From Icerya purchasi (lineage: Eukaryota; Arthropoda; Insecta; Hemiptera; Monophlebidae): a stretch of DNA of 64,000 nucleotides. The notes below the pieces were generated by a model. It had not been told where the DNA came from. It saw only the letters and a program-made list of their open reading frames with translations, and made no database searches. This document shows, one piece after another, positions 12,915 through 23,890 of the stretch. The translations under genes and the position numbers were made by a program. Positions within the stretch are counted from its first letter, which is position 1; the number at the start of each line of letters is the position of its first letter. The DNA lies in NCBI GenBank assembly GCA_039619475.1, contig CM077115.1, positions 296,361,756-296,425,755 of the forward strand. Reading direction: 5' to 3'.

Positions 12915-14142
12915 TGTTATATATTCTGTTTATTCAGGTCCCTCGTTATGGGCTCTCGTCCCACTTTTCTTGGCCAATGTTATGATTTTCTGCTACTCAG
13001 GTCTCTGTTTCTGGGAAGCTAATAAAACGTCTTCTCGACTTTCTCCCGACTTCCGTAAAATGTCACGAATTCTTTCGATTCGGGTGCCTCTATTCTGGGA
13101 GCCAATGTAATGAATCCTCTCTGGATAGCTCCTATTGAGTCTCTGGTCGCGGCGTCCCTTGAGATGCTTCTGCTTCTCTTTTACTTGGGATTCTCATCCG
13201 CGACTTAAAGAAAGAATAAACACCTAACCGACTACCAACAAGCGTTAGGCTTTTTCGATATTACACGCGCATGGGGCGCGAGTGATGAAAGAAAAAAAAA
13301 CCAACTCCTCTCGCGGAGTACCACCATGGACACGAACCCGAGTGTTCCTATACTTCGGCCGCTAATTATTAGAGAACCCAATTTTTAAAAAAAAAAAGTA
13401 CGGCAAAAAAAAAATAAATAAATCGCTGGCTAACTGCAGTGACTAGCCGCATATTAAAATAATTCCAATCGCAAAATAAAGAAAAATACCGTTTCCGAAC
13501 GATGTACGGATAGCGACTCCACAACATCGGTGCTTTTTTCCAACAATGCTTTGACGGAGCAACAAACAACCAAAACGCTGATAGAAAAATAGGAAAAAAA
13601 AACAAACGACTAGCGGCGACAACGATCTTGTCGTTCGAACGATTTTGACTAGAGTATATCTTTTCAATAAAAGTAATTCTTAATCGGCGATAAGAGCATC
13701 TATTGTTTCGCCGAATTATTCTCCGATAACAGACAAATCGTAAAATACCTTTGCCGCTCGGCGTGTTACCCCACGCGACACACGGTGTACGTTGCGTGCA
13801 CGGTACCTGAACCACTCTGGCTAATATATAGTTCTGCAAGCCGAACTAGACGCAATTTTTCGGAATTAATATACACACTCGGACACAAACCACACCCATC
13901 ATCTCCGAATATCGGAAATTTACCGGATTCTATCACACGGCTCAATCGCGAACACACACCCATGCACACTAACACAAGCAGTGCAACGAACTTTACGAGC
14001 CTGATAAAATCCGATACCGATATTCGGCACGTGTATTCTAATTCCTTCTATAAATTAACCGAAAGATAGCACCGCATAAATATACGACGCAACAAAACAA
14101 ATAATTTTGAATTTTGAAACTTAGTTACGCCAGTTTGTATCA
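12915..14142. mobile_element. possible solo LTR or other ORF-less repeat, GC-richer than surroundings
   Basis: About 1.2 kb with a distinctly higher GC content than its flanks and no coding potential. It could be bounded by TG at 12915 and CA at 14142 with TA-rich flanks, as an LTR would be. Features inside: partly repeated GGNAGCCAATGT or GGCCAATGTTATGA segments near 12970 and 13100; a TATA-like TAATATATAG at about 13822; and GGGCGCGAG near 13275. No partner LTR, primer binding site or pol gene is in the window. The call rests on composition and ends only. Confidence 0.3.
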
Positions 14143-14145
14143 ATA

Positions 14146-15416
14146 TACGAGGCGTGTTTTTTAAGCAAGTACCGTTTTCAAATTCTGCCGCTGCAGTGGG
14201 CATTTGGCGCATGCGCGCTGTGTACCTGCATTTTCAACCGTGTTTACGTTTGTTTACGAGCGTTTAAAATGCCTCCGCCGGTGGAAAATCCCGCCGACTG
14301 CGAAATACGCGCTGTGATTCGTTTTCTTAGCGCCAAAGGTGTAAAAGCTGCTGAAATTCATCGTCAGATCAGTGAAGTGTATGGAGAAAACATTATGAAT
14401 GATAGAATGGTATGGAAATGGGTTAGAGCCTTTAAGGACGGCCGCAAGGATATTCATGATGCGGAGCTCTTCAGTCATTACTGATGATTTGGTGCAGAAA
14501 GTTGACGAAAAGGTGAAAGGGAACAGACGCTTTAAGATTTCATCGTTATCAAATGAGTTTCCTCAAGTGTCAAAAAGTGTTCTCTATCCCATTGTGACCG
14601 GACGCTTAAATTATCGAAAGTTGTGTTCGCGCTGGGTACCGAAAATGTTGACTGAGGAGCACAAAATCAGACGTTTAGCCAGTGTGTTGAGTTTCCTTGA
14701 GCGGTATAGTACGGAAGGTGATGATTTTTTAAGCCAAATTGTCACAGGCGACGAAACATGGGTGGCATTTGTTACATCGGAAACAAAGTAACAATCCATG
14801 GAATGGCGGCATTCATCTTCACCCAGGAAATTGAAGTTCATACAAACAATTTCAGCCCGGAAAATCATGTAAACTGTGTTTTGCGACAGAAAGGGTGAGT
14901 GTTGCCTGTGGATTTTTTGCCTCCTGGTAACACAATAAATGCAACAACTTATTGTGAGACCTTAAAAAAATTGCGCCGTGCAATTCAAAACAAAAGGCGT
15001 GGCATGCTAAGTGAAGGAATCATTTTGCTCCATGGCAATGCCCGTCCACACACGACTAATCAAACTCAAGATCTCATCAGATCGTTTGGCTGGGAACACC
15101 CTCCGTACAGTCCCGATGCAGCGCCCTCTGACTATCACGTGTTCCCCCATTTGAAGGTGCATCTAGGTAGTCAGCTCCACGACGAAAATGATGAAGTCAA
15201 AACGGCCGTGTTGCAGTGGTTATCAAGTCAGGCGGCATACTTCTATGGGGAGGGGATTCCAAAGCTGGTCGTATGGTACAATAAGTTTCTTAATATTGGT
15301 GGCAATTATGTAGAAAAGTAGATTAAGGTGCAGGCTTTCATGTAAAAATAAAATTGTTAAGAAAAGTGAACTTGTTTTTTTTTCTATTTCAAAACGGTAC
15401 TTACATATATGACATA
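14146..15416 (+). mobile_element. mariner (DD34D) transposon, inactive
   Basis: The left terminus CGAGGCGTGTTTTTTAAGCA follows a TA at 14146-14147. The right side carries the complement of the inner repeat: AAGTACCGTTTT near 14167-14178 pairs with AAAACGGTACTT at 15391-15402. The outer right end is degraded, so 15416 is approximate. It contains a SETMAR-type mariner transposase with two breaks. Confidence 0.88.
14269..15321 (+). pseudogene. mariner transposase with mutated second catalytic Asp
   Basis: Mariner transposase of about 345 residues starting MPPPVENPADCEIRAVIRF. The N-terminal HTH pair is intact to about 14466. A frameshift follows (the SGRPS linker is lost) and reading continues in another frame from SSVITDDLVQKVDEKV. 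WVPKMLTEEHK marks the linker motif. The first catalytic Asp is in VTGDETWV (about 14746-14769). A stop replaces a codon just after SETK, and another stop follows near 14870. The block from 14899 has LLHGNARPH, where the family has LLHDNARPH, so the second catalytic Asp is Gly. The third Asp, in YSPDAAPSDYH, is present. The C-terminus NIGGNYVEK is complete. Confidence 0.92.
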
Positions 15417-17829
15417 CATTGAACGAGAATGTTTTGCACCACATAAAAGCCCAGGGTTATTATTTGTATTTAATTAAAAGTTATTCCAATTTTTACAGAT
15501 TGATTTTATTTTAAATCAAAGTGCAACTATGAAAGAGAATATACAAGAAATAAATGGCAGTAAACGTTTACTGCTAGGAAATCTAAAATGTATACTGTAG
15601 TAGGGATGAGATATTAGTTCTGGCGCAGTGGACAGTTTTTCTCCATGTGGGCGGAAAGAGCAGCCTTGCGAAAATGAATCATAAGCGGAGTAAAATGAAC
15701 TATAAAGGGAACAAATCTGGCTCTTAAATAATAAATATTACTTATTTTAAAATATAAGTGCGTAAAAATTAAATAATTATGTCAAAATTAAATTATTATA
15801 TCGTTCGATTAACAAATATATCAATATTTTTATCGATATATTACATCAACTACTTTCTTATCTTAACTACTACCGTCCTACTGTTAACATTGGTACACAT
15901 ATATCTGCTTATTACTTGTTACATTTAATGACTGCCACTATTTTTTTTATCAAATGATGATGTACGCTGTTTTTCCAGCTGTAATAAATGGAAATTTGCC
16001 TAATCAGAATTTACAACAATATCCTTCTTTACTTGATTAGTCGAAACTTCCAGTTGATGCCATACTTTTTTAATGTTCTTTTGTGTGCATTTATTAGTAG
16101 TATTTTGGGTTTTTGCGTAATTTTCCTGTAACGAATCTAAATTCTTCGTTACTATAGACCATTTATTTTCCACTTAACAGTTATTTTCTTCCCCAATTTA
16201 TCAATCGATCTGCTATGCTGATTAACAAGAATGTTTATAATGCTAAAAGGTAATATCTTTTCATTAACTCCTCTGCTGGCAAAATTAGTCAAAATAAATT
16301 AAAACAATTCATTTTTTTTTTTTTTTTTGCTATTAGGAAAAATCTTTGAATTTTCTTCACGTTTTATTTTTCATAAATAACATCGACTGTCGGTAAGTTT
16401 ATATTTTCTTAAATAATTTTAAAATATTTTAAAAATAATCTTATTAAAAAATTTGCTAATACGTAATGTAAATATTTGTTTTCATTGATAAATTAAAACA
16501 TTTAAATTTTACGATTTGATAAAAATCCTTTCATTTTTTTGTACAGAAAATGAATTCAACGTTTATTAAACAATTTAATAAATTCTGCACATTAAAATTC
16601 TGGATATTGAACGAATCACCACGTACCAATTTAAAACTAGATGTGCAAAATTTGGAAGTAATTATCATGCTATATTTTAAAAGATATTTTTTTAAATATT
16701 ACATTTTCATTTATTAAATAATTAATGAATATGATATAATTTTTAATTTTACCAACAATTTTATAACATACGATTAAATATTCGAAAATAATAAAAATAG
16801 ATACCGAAACCCCTTTATTATTATAAAAATAAATTATTGGATAAGGAAAAAGACAATATAAGAGAGGATACAATGTTACCCTTTTAACAAATTCATAAAA
16901 TATGGAGGGACAAATAGATAACTATGGGGAAAAAAAATGATATGATAGGTTGAATGGAAAATATGTTGTATCACAAAAAGGAGGAGAGACGGTGTAAGTA
17001 ATAAATCTCCCAATAAGATACATATAGATATACTCTGCTATATATTTTACGTGTTTTAAATAAAAATTATCTTTTTTATTTTTATACAGGGATGAAGAGG
17101 ATTGGAGTAAATAATTGCAATAAATGTTTTAGTAATTATTAGTTTTATTTTCAAGAAAAATTGGTAATGGTATAGTATTGGTATTTTAAATTAACAAAAA
17201 TATTCAACAACAGTATGTGTACTATTTGTTTATAGAAAAAATTTAATAAAATTACTTTTAAAAAAATGAATATCAAAAAAGAAGAATTACTTATTTTTAC
17301 TTAAACTTTCTCATTTTTTTAATGGAAATATTCATTTTTAACTCGAAAACCCGAGATATTTTAGTTAAATCATTTATTGTTTAATTATTCTCTGAGATTT
17401 ATATTATCCACTGTAAAATTTACGAATAAATAAATATTCGCAATACAATGTTATTTTTTGATTTTAATAATGTTTTTTATTTGTTACAATGGAGGATAAT
17501 ATCATTTTCAGATACTAATTCTAAAAAAAAAAAAAATTTAACTGAAATATAGCTTTTGGGGGGTTAATAAAAGAGATTAATTTATTTGGAAAGAAACTCT
17601 GATTGAAAGGATGTTAAAATAGAAGGGATTTTTAAGTCTTGGCCATACTCGGAATTTAAGAAATAGGAGCAAAATGTAAAAAGGAAAAACAGAAGCTCTT
17701 CCATGCATTTTTTTTTTTTAGCCATTTAAGAATAAATATGACTCTAGTATTACCTTTTTTATGAGAGAGAAAGTTGCTGAGAGTTTAAAAAGAACAGAAG
17801 AATCTAAAGGTAGTTAAACTGAAGTCAAA
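15417..17829. other. AT-rich intergenic sequence; nothing recognised
   Basis: Several homopolymer runs (for example T at 16312-16328, A at 17523-17536) and no coding, RNA or terminal-repeat signal that I can support. A short GC-richer patch at 15600-15700 is unexplained. Confidence 0.4.
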
Positions 17830-17844
17830 AACAGTCATGCAGTC

Positions 17845-18367
17845 TTCATTCTACCACAGAGGAGAATGGTGCTGATACTACGGTAAAGAAATTGGCTAAA
17901 GAACTATTGCAGCAGGGTGATATATCGGAACCGATTATACCGTCGAAAGGTGCCATGTATTCCAATGTAAAACCGAACAGAACGTACAAAAAATATTGTC
18001 GCGTAAATAATATAACGAAAATCAGTATCGATTGTACCGGCAGTATCGTTATAATAATGCCACATCCGAATAAAATAAATCGGCTCACATATTCCTGCAT
18101 TGCGTTGTAATAAATTTCTACAATACTATTCTTTCTACGTACCAGATGTTTAGCAAGGCGCAAGATATGCAATTGATAGCATTATGGATTAGGCGATGGT
18201 TACAGCAAGTTAAAAAAAATCCGATATAAATGGTCGTCGACTATTCAAAAGCTTTACTTTATGCTTGCTCGTTAGCGTTTAATGAACTGCCTTTAAAACA
18301 CGTAAGTACAAATGTGTTTTAAGTTGGTTCAAAAAAACGGAAGAATTATCGATTACACTTCAATATA
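17845..18367 (+). pseudogene. MULE-like transposase core, part 1
   Basis: The frame from 17845 reads TVKKLAKELLQQGDISEP and continues to NITKISIDCTGSIV, a candidate first catalytic Asp at 18030-18032. After a stop at 18108 the reading moves frame: YQMFSKAQDMQLIALWIRRW, then MVVDYSKALLYACSLAFNE with a candidate second Asp at 18239-18241, then CFKLVQKNGRIIDYTSI up to the mariner insertion. The arrangement, D in an IDxTGS context, then QMxSxAxD-x-IxxWxxxW, then VVDYSxALLxA, follows MULE-type transposases of animals. Family assignment is by motif recall and is not exact. Stops and frameshifts make it non-coding now. Confidence 0.5.
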
Positions 18368-19282
18368 CATGGTGTGTCCAGAAAGTCATGAAACATGTTT
18401 TTTTTTTCGCGCCCCTCTTACCTGCAGCACGCTAGAAACCGGTTTGGTTAGGTGGAGCTGTCTCTCAACTTCACAGCGCACCGCAGTTCAGTCTGTCCCG
18501 AGCATCGGTGAATTAGTGCACCTCTGTTTGGAGACCTCGCCACCACGCACGATGGCTAATTCATAGAACTCTGACGCTTCGTTTCCGGGTCGTACTGGAA
18601 CGTCCACGTTTCGTCATCGGTAATCTGTCCAAATAATGCGGTTCAATTTCCGTACGTTTCTTCAGTTCACTCGCGATTAGCACTCGATTGGCCTTGTGTT
18701 CGTCCGTCGGAAGTTTTGGGACCAGCTTGGCGCACAACTTCCGCATGTGCAAATCTTCCATAACAGTGCTGAACATAGAACTTTTTGGAATGTTCAGGGT
18801 GTCAGCTAACAACCGAACACTCATTCGGCGGTCATAATTCAACAATTCACGAATACGGTTCACATTTTCTTCCTTTCTACTTGTTGTTGGTCTTCTAGAG
18901 CGAGGACTAACGTCCGCCCCTTCCTGGCCGTCCTTAAACTTTTTCACCCACCTCGTAACTTACACTTAACTCATAGCAGACTTTCCGTAGGCTTGCTTCA
19001 GCATTGTGTAAGTTTCGGCAGTTTATTTTTTGAGCTTTGTGCAAAACTTGATCGCCCAACATTGTTTGATTGAATCAGCCATCGTGCGTCGTGACGAGGT
19101 CTCCAAACAGAGGTGCACTAATTCACCGATACTGACGCTGCCGAGACTCGGAACAGACTGAACTGTGGTGCGCTGTTAAGCTAATAGTCAGCTCCACCTA
19201 ATCGAACCGGTTTCTGGCGTACTGCAGGTAAGAGGGGCGCGACAAAGAAACATATTTCATGACTTTCTAGACACACCATCTA
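18366..19282 (-). mobile_element. mariner with about 195 bp inverted repeats that duplicate the gene start
   Basis: TA duplications lie at 18366-18367 and 19281-19282. The ends read CATGGTGTGTCCAGAAAGTC and, inward from the right, GATGGTGTGTCTAGAAAGTC. The similarity does not stop at an ordinary 30 bp repeat. It continues inward for about 195 bp on both sides through the 5' UTR and the transposase start (ATGGCTAATTCA on the left arm, ATGGCTGATTCA on the right arm), with a small gap in the left arm. The normal 3' half of the element is missing and replaced by an inverted copy of the 5' end. Confidence 0.88.
18561..19084 (-). pseudogene. truncated mariner transposase (N-terminal half)
   Basis: Minus strand from the ATG at 19082-19084: MADSIKQCWAIKFCTKL, two stops within the first HTH, then VTRWVKKFKDGQEGADVSPR, the linker-type SRRPTTSRKE, a second HTH (RELLNYDRRMSVRLLADTLN) and KLCAKLVPKLPTDEHKANR. 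It is then cut off, with a frameshift, before the catalytic DDD domain. About 170 of the expected 340 residues remain. The reading ends at the left inverted-repeat arm. No transposase activity is possible. Confidence 0.82.
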
Positions 19283-20300
19283 TGTAAGAGTTGACGTTGC
19301 GCATATAATTCATCTGGTACGTCGATGGAAGTATTTTAACAATACAACGCGTAAAGCGGTACGAGATTTCTGTGTAAGATGCGTATCGTTGCTCATAGAA
19401 TTCGAATTCGAGGAAATTTTTTGATTGACCTGTACAGTTGCTGGCCAGCGTTTGAGAATACCATGTTAAATGATGAGAATGAAACTATTAAAGACGCTCG
19501 TTTAAAATTAGAAACTTACATTTCCACTAAGAATTTAAACGACGTTAATTTCGAACGGACAGATGAAAAAATGTGAAAATCGGTAAATCGGTCTTTCTGG
19601 CAACGGATAATTCCGTTTCAATAATGAAAACTTGTATTACAAACCTCGTCGAATGTATCGGGGATTATTTAATCGAAGGTTGGAATTTAAATCTATTTTA
19701 TTTACCGGACTTCACAAAAATTTCCATTATGGTCGGCTGTTGGAGTTCCATACGATGTTGATGACGCAACGTTCAGCTCTAAAACAATTTATTTCAAAAA
19801 AGAAACACGCAATATCCGCGTTAATAAATTCCTTCGAGTACAGCTAATCAGTTTATTAGGCGGGACTCGATTATTTAATTCGAATATTATGAAGTATCGA
19901 ATGAAAAAAAAACCGAACCCACCGAACTTTGCTTGATAATTTTCATCTCGTCGAAAATCAAGTAGACCGACATTTTACGAACTGATCGATGTGCCCGCCC
20001 GATGTCTCTGAGAAGTAACTTAACAAAACCAAAAAAAAATGCAATTCATTTCACATAACTGGATCGTGGTTACGCGAAAATCGAACGGAATAATATAATA
20101 TCTAGATCGAAATATTTAAAAAAATATCCCGATATAGAGTTTCAAAATATCATTGCTGCAAGAGTAAAAAGATTAAAGAAATATTCTTTACAAAACAGTA
20201 ACCTATGAAACAGTATTAGCCATAATATGGAATCATGCATAATATTTTTAGAATATTTTTCTTATAATATTGTTTTTTATCGCTATAATAAAGATATCAT
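19283..20300 (+). pseudogene. MULE-like transposase core, part 2 (after mariner insertion)
   Basis: Removing the mariner and one TA restores the frame: the upstream IDYTSI joins directly to YVRVDVAHIIHLVRRWKYF, whose D-V-A-H block is typical after the second catalytic residue of this family. It continues RKAVRDFCVRCVSLLIE, then, in other frames, NENETIKDARLKLETYIS-type sequence (19379-19576) and an ITNLVECIGDYLIEGWNLNL-type segment at 19630-19700. The section 19850-20280 still looks coding in short pieces (for example a LDRGYAKIERNN segment), but each frame is broken. Confidence 0.5.
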
Positions 20301-20329
20301 TGAATTGCAAACTGGTGATGCTGTAATTG

Positions 20330-21158
20330 CACAATTGAAATTTTTCCGTTCGATTACCTCAACGCTGTAAACTTATACCCAAAATTGGGCTACATTCGGT
20401 TAAGCAATGGAAATGACGTGATAAAGAAATACGTGCGGTTTTGATTCGATTATACATATTATTACCATAGCGGCTTTAGATTTTAATGGTTTCTATATAT
20501 CGAAATAAAAGAGAACAAAACCCCTCTTTCGACTTCGTAATAATGTTCATAAAATACGGCTCATCTATCACGATACTGCGAGAACGAGTAAATGTTTTAT
20601 TCAAATTATACAACAATGACGCCGACAAAACCAACTCGATACAAACGGTAGATTGTCGTTTATAATCTTTGGGCGAAATTATTCGACAGTTATCCGAGCA
20701 TTACACGTTAACTGAAATATGACAGTTGTTCGTTTACAATCGTTACAAGTATCTTAGTCTTATCACCAAATCGTTCGATTATGATTCAAAATGATTTCCA
20801 GCATATACAATCGGCCATGAAATTTGTATTGAGTCATGCGATAAATTGTCAGTACGGTAAAGAAGCGATCGAGTCTAACGAATTAAACCGACAAATTTAT
20901 ATCGAACTAGACATTAGAGAGAATGCCACAGCTAACGTTAAATCATGCCTACCATCCGACATGCAAACTACGATTAAACTAGGACATTCTAAATTCCGTT
21001 TAGCCGGAATTATCGGGTATCTAGATCACATCGAACATTTTGTAGCCTATTGTTTGCGGATAACTGGATATTGGCAATTGTTTGACGATATCACGAATGT
21101 CGTTCAAGCGGTAAAACATCTACCAAAATTGTACCACACGGTGCTCTGTATGTGTTAA
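20330..21158 (+). pseudogene. ubiquitin-specific-protease-like (C19) domain relic
   Basis: The segment FPFDYLNAVNLYPKLG then GYIRLSNG leads, after a +1 shift, into NTCGFDSIIHIITIAALDF at 20428-20484, which has the shape of a USP Cys box (NTC, candidate catalytic Cys at 20434-20436). A 125-codon open stretch from 20781 carries LAGIIGYLDHIEHFVAYCLR and GYWQLFDD, the shape of a USP His box with candidate His at 21036-21038 and following Asp. The intervening region (about 20500-20780) is frame-broken. The domain follows the transposase-like core in the same strand and probably belonged to the same polypeptide. Peptidase C19 is the best guess; another Cys-His protease family is possible. Confidence 0.5.
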
Positions 21159-21165
21159 TTAGTAA

Positions 21166-22395
21166 TGGTGATGATAATGTCGGTACTGGTGACGATACTC
21201 ATGATGGTAAAAATAATAAAAGAATCACCGCAATCGATAAACAGCGTTATTTTTTTATTATCAAATGGAATGTTTCAAATTTTTTTTCTTTTTATTTAAG
21301 ATCCTGTAAGAGAGCAGGCGGTAATAAATCCTCTAGAAAATCGCACATACACATATATATATATATATATATATAATTTTACATTTTACACGTTTAATAG
21401 CGCTTGTAACTAATAATTATTTTTCTTGTTACACGATGTCTCTAAAATAAAAAAACAAAAATACATACATATATGAATGTTGTTAAAAAATTGTTACATT
21501 ATCGTTTTAATTTTAGTACCATTTTAAAGAAAATGTACTAAATCGGAAAATGCTAAATACGTTGTTTTTTTGTCAGTAAATTTCAGAAATTTTTTAAATT
21601 CTCTTGTTTTGTGTAATAAATTAAAATGAAAGAAGAAGTTACTACCTTTTTTGTATATAATGAAGAGTGAAATTTTTACACAACTTTAACTGTCGATTTT
21701 GTATTATTTCAAGAATTGTAATTTATAAAATTTGAAATAAGTCGATCACTTTATATAACGTGTTATAATAAAATTGAAAAAATACGTTAAACTGTTTTTT
21801 GATTTATGAAAAATTTCAATAAAAAAATCTAATATTTTAGAAATAGCACAGCGATGAAGATGTCCCTCTTTCAGATAATCCATCAAAAATTAGCATATTC
21901 GGTAGTGATATACATACATATATTCCAGGTAATACATATAGTTTCTATTCTAAGTTAGAATTAATAACGGCTTCTTGCAATACACAATTTTTTTGGTAAC
22001 AAATTGTTCTGACTTATTTCCTTTTTGTGCGTATCTGTATTGCATATCTGCATTTTAATATTGTGAACATGAATCTTTACATCAAAAATGCTAAATTATT
22101 CATTATAATTAAGGAAGTGCAGAGAGAGAGCGAGATTAACTAATAATCCTTAATTTTTATCCGTATACCTACTTAATCGAAAAAACATTAACTCGCTACC
22201 AAATAATTTTAGTATATTTCATATTTCGGTAAAACAAAAAAAATATATGAGTCTTAACCTTTTTAATTTATCAAAAAAATAAATTTCAAACACAATTTTC
22301 AGTAATTTGTATACATATATACTAAAAGAATAAAAAAAGCAAAGGAATACGTATGTATATAATTTATAAACTCCATTATTCCGAATTTGTATATA
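21166..22395. other. AT-rich spacer with a short (TA)n tract
   Basis: A (CA)(TA) tract at about 21345-21376 and otherwise AT-rich sequence. No gene recognised. Confidence 0.4.
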
Positions 22396-22739
22396 TACAG
22401 CGGGTAAAAAAAATATTCGATTATTATCAAAAAGAAGAGGGATAAAAGAAAGTGATATGTTACAAAGGGAATGATCAGAGATATGCGTCATTACACTGCA
22501 CGTTAATCGTAGCAGAGAAAGACAGCGTCACAATGACAGAAAATAAGGAAAACCCCGGCAAAGAAAGTATTCGATCACTCATGAATGGATGACTAATGCG
22601 TGTGAGATAAAACAGAAAAAATGCAATACAGTAGACGTAGGCTATTTGGTTAAGTGCAATTAATGAAAGTGATACAAATAGTGTTAATCGCAAACAATTC
22701 CACCAAAAAAGGCCGAAATACCTGAAATAACGCGTGCGC

Positions 22740-23800
22740 GACTCGGCATCCAGAAGTCTTCTTCAGAAGTTGGATATTATTCAAAACCAGTGTAATCGTA
22801 TGATGGTACGAGCCTTACTACCTTCCTCCTCGGCTATATACATATACGGATGGTTCAAAAAAGGAGGATGTGGTTAGTGCGGCATTTGCCATTCCGCAAC
22901 CAGGTGTCATTAAAAAATTTCTTCTACCTCGTTTGGCTTCAATTTATACGACGAAATGCATAGCAGTGGCACGAGCTTTAACGTTCATGTTAACTTCTGC
23001 TAACAGCAAAAATATCTTGATTTTATCAAACTCGAAAAGTTGTTTGATGTCTCTATCAAAAATGGCATTTAATTATAAATTAAATTATATATTAGCTTCG
23101 ATTAAATCATCTGTCTTTTCATTGAAAGCTTATGGCCTATCAGTGCTATTTGCATGGATTCCGGCCCATATGCGTATATGTGGGAATGAGGTTGCCGACA
23201 ACTGGGCTAGGAACGCGGCTGGTAATTGTAGGATTCTACGGCATATTCCATCCGAGGATTTATTAAGTGTATAATCTAGTTAATGCATAAAGAGTATTGG
23301 GAGGCTCTGTGATACAACCCATATACTAACAAATATTATAAGAAGATTTAAAGGAATATCCCTGCCAAACCAATGGTATTCCCGGTTGTCATACTCCAAC
23401 ATCTATTCAAGAAATTTCTATGTAGCAATCTGTAGATTACACACTGGGACAAATATGCTACATGCTTTTCTATATAAAATCCGGTGGATTGATTCTCCGT
23501 TCTGTACTCATCCATGGGACGTAGATTAAGTGGCTGATGCGGATCACATGTTCTTAGAATGTTCTTATTATACTTCACACACTTCTGATCTCCATCGAGC
23601 ATTATTATTATTGAATATCCCGTGTCCGTATAATATGAATTATATCCTTTCACTACTGATTACATATCACGTAATCTATGATTTTGTAAGAAGTAGAATA
23701 TTGGTATAGTCATAGCATAACGTACAATTGAGATTAATAATTTCAAGGAACAGACGATGGGTGGAATTTGAGTTTAGAGCCCCCCCCCCCCCCAAAAAAA
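22740..23800 (+). mobile_element. 5'-truncated, internally deleted non-LTR retrotransposon with RNase H
   Basis: Inserted in the Tc1 copy 2 with a 10 bp target duplication, ACGCGTGCGC, at 22730-22739 and 23801-23810. The 5' end carries the RT C-terminus (LDIIQNQCNRMMVRALL). An internal deletion then joins it to an RNase H domain (YTYTDGSKK). The 3' end is a run of C then A at 23780-23800 in place of a plain poly(A) tail. This fits target-primed reverse transcription of an I/R1/jockey-like element carrying RNase H. Confidence 0.85.
22846..23697 (+). pseudogene. LINE RNase H and C-terminal domain relic
   Basis: RNase H-like sequence. YTDGSK carries the first catalytic Asp. The Glu position reads KCIAVARAL where AELLAI is usual. 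The second Asp reads SNSKS where SDS is usual. WIPAHMRICGNEVADNWAR keeps the final Asp region. After a stop near 23274 the C-terminal region continues frame-broken through LHTGTNMLHAF to DADHMFLECS, the usual Cys/His terminal motif. It is inactive because two catalytic residues are lost. Confidence 0.8.
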
Positions 23801-23890
23801 ACGCGTGCGCAAATAATAACTTTACGAGAAACCGGGTTAAGTTGCTGTAAAATCATGAAAAGTGCAAATTGTTTGTATGATTGAGTGTTG

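Larger units (their letters stand above)
17830..21165 (+). mobile_element. MULE-like transposon relic encoding transposase plus ubiquitin-protease-like domain
   Basis: About 3.3 kb of plus-strand sequence with richer codon structure than its flanks, interrupted by a mariner at 18368-19280. It reads as one long decayed coding region: a DNA-transposase-like core in the first half and a peptidase C19-like domain in the last third. No terminal inverted repeats or target duplications were identified, so the outer limits are those of recognisable coding similarity. It could be a transposon or a decayed domesticated copy. Confidence 0.55.
22396..23890 (+). mobile_element. Tc1-like DNA transposon, copy 2, interrupted and 3'-truncated
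   Basis: A TA at 22396-22397 is followed by CAGCGGGTAAAAAAAATATT, related to the end of the element at 17-1607. The 5' leader also matches that copy, including an ATGAATxxxTGACTAATGxGTG block near 22580. At 22740 the element is split by a LINE. It resumes at 23801 with RAQIITLRETGLSCCKI, the first helix of the transposase, and similarity is lost by about 23890. The catalytic domain and right end are absent. Confidence 0.75.

Noticed and set aside
13369..13839. 156-codon minus-strand open frame
   Set aside because: Odd mixture of basic and Phe-rich low-complexity sequence, overlapping opposite-strand frames of similar size in the GC-richer block; no domain features. Treated as chance.
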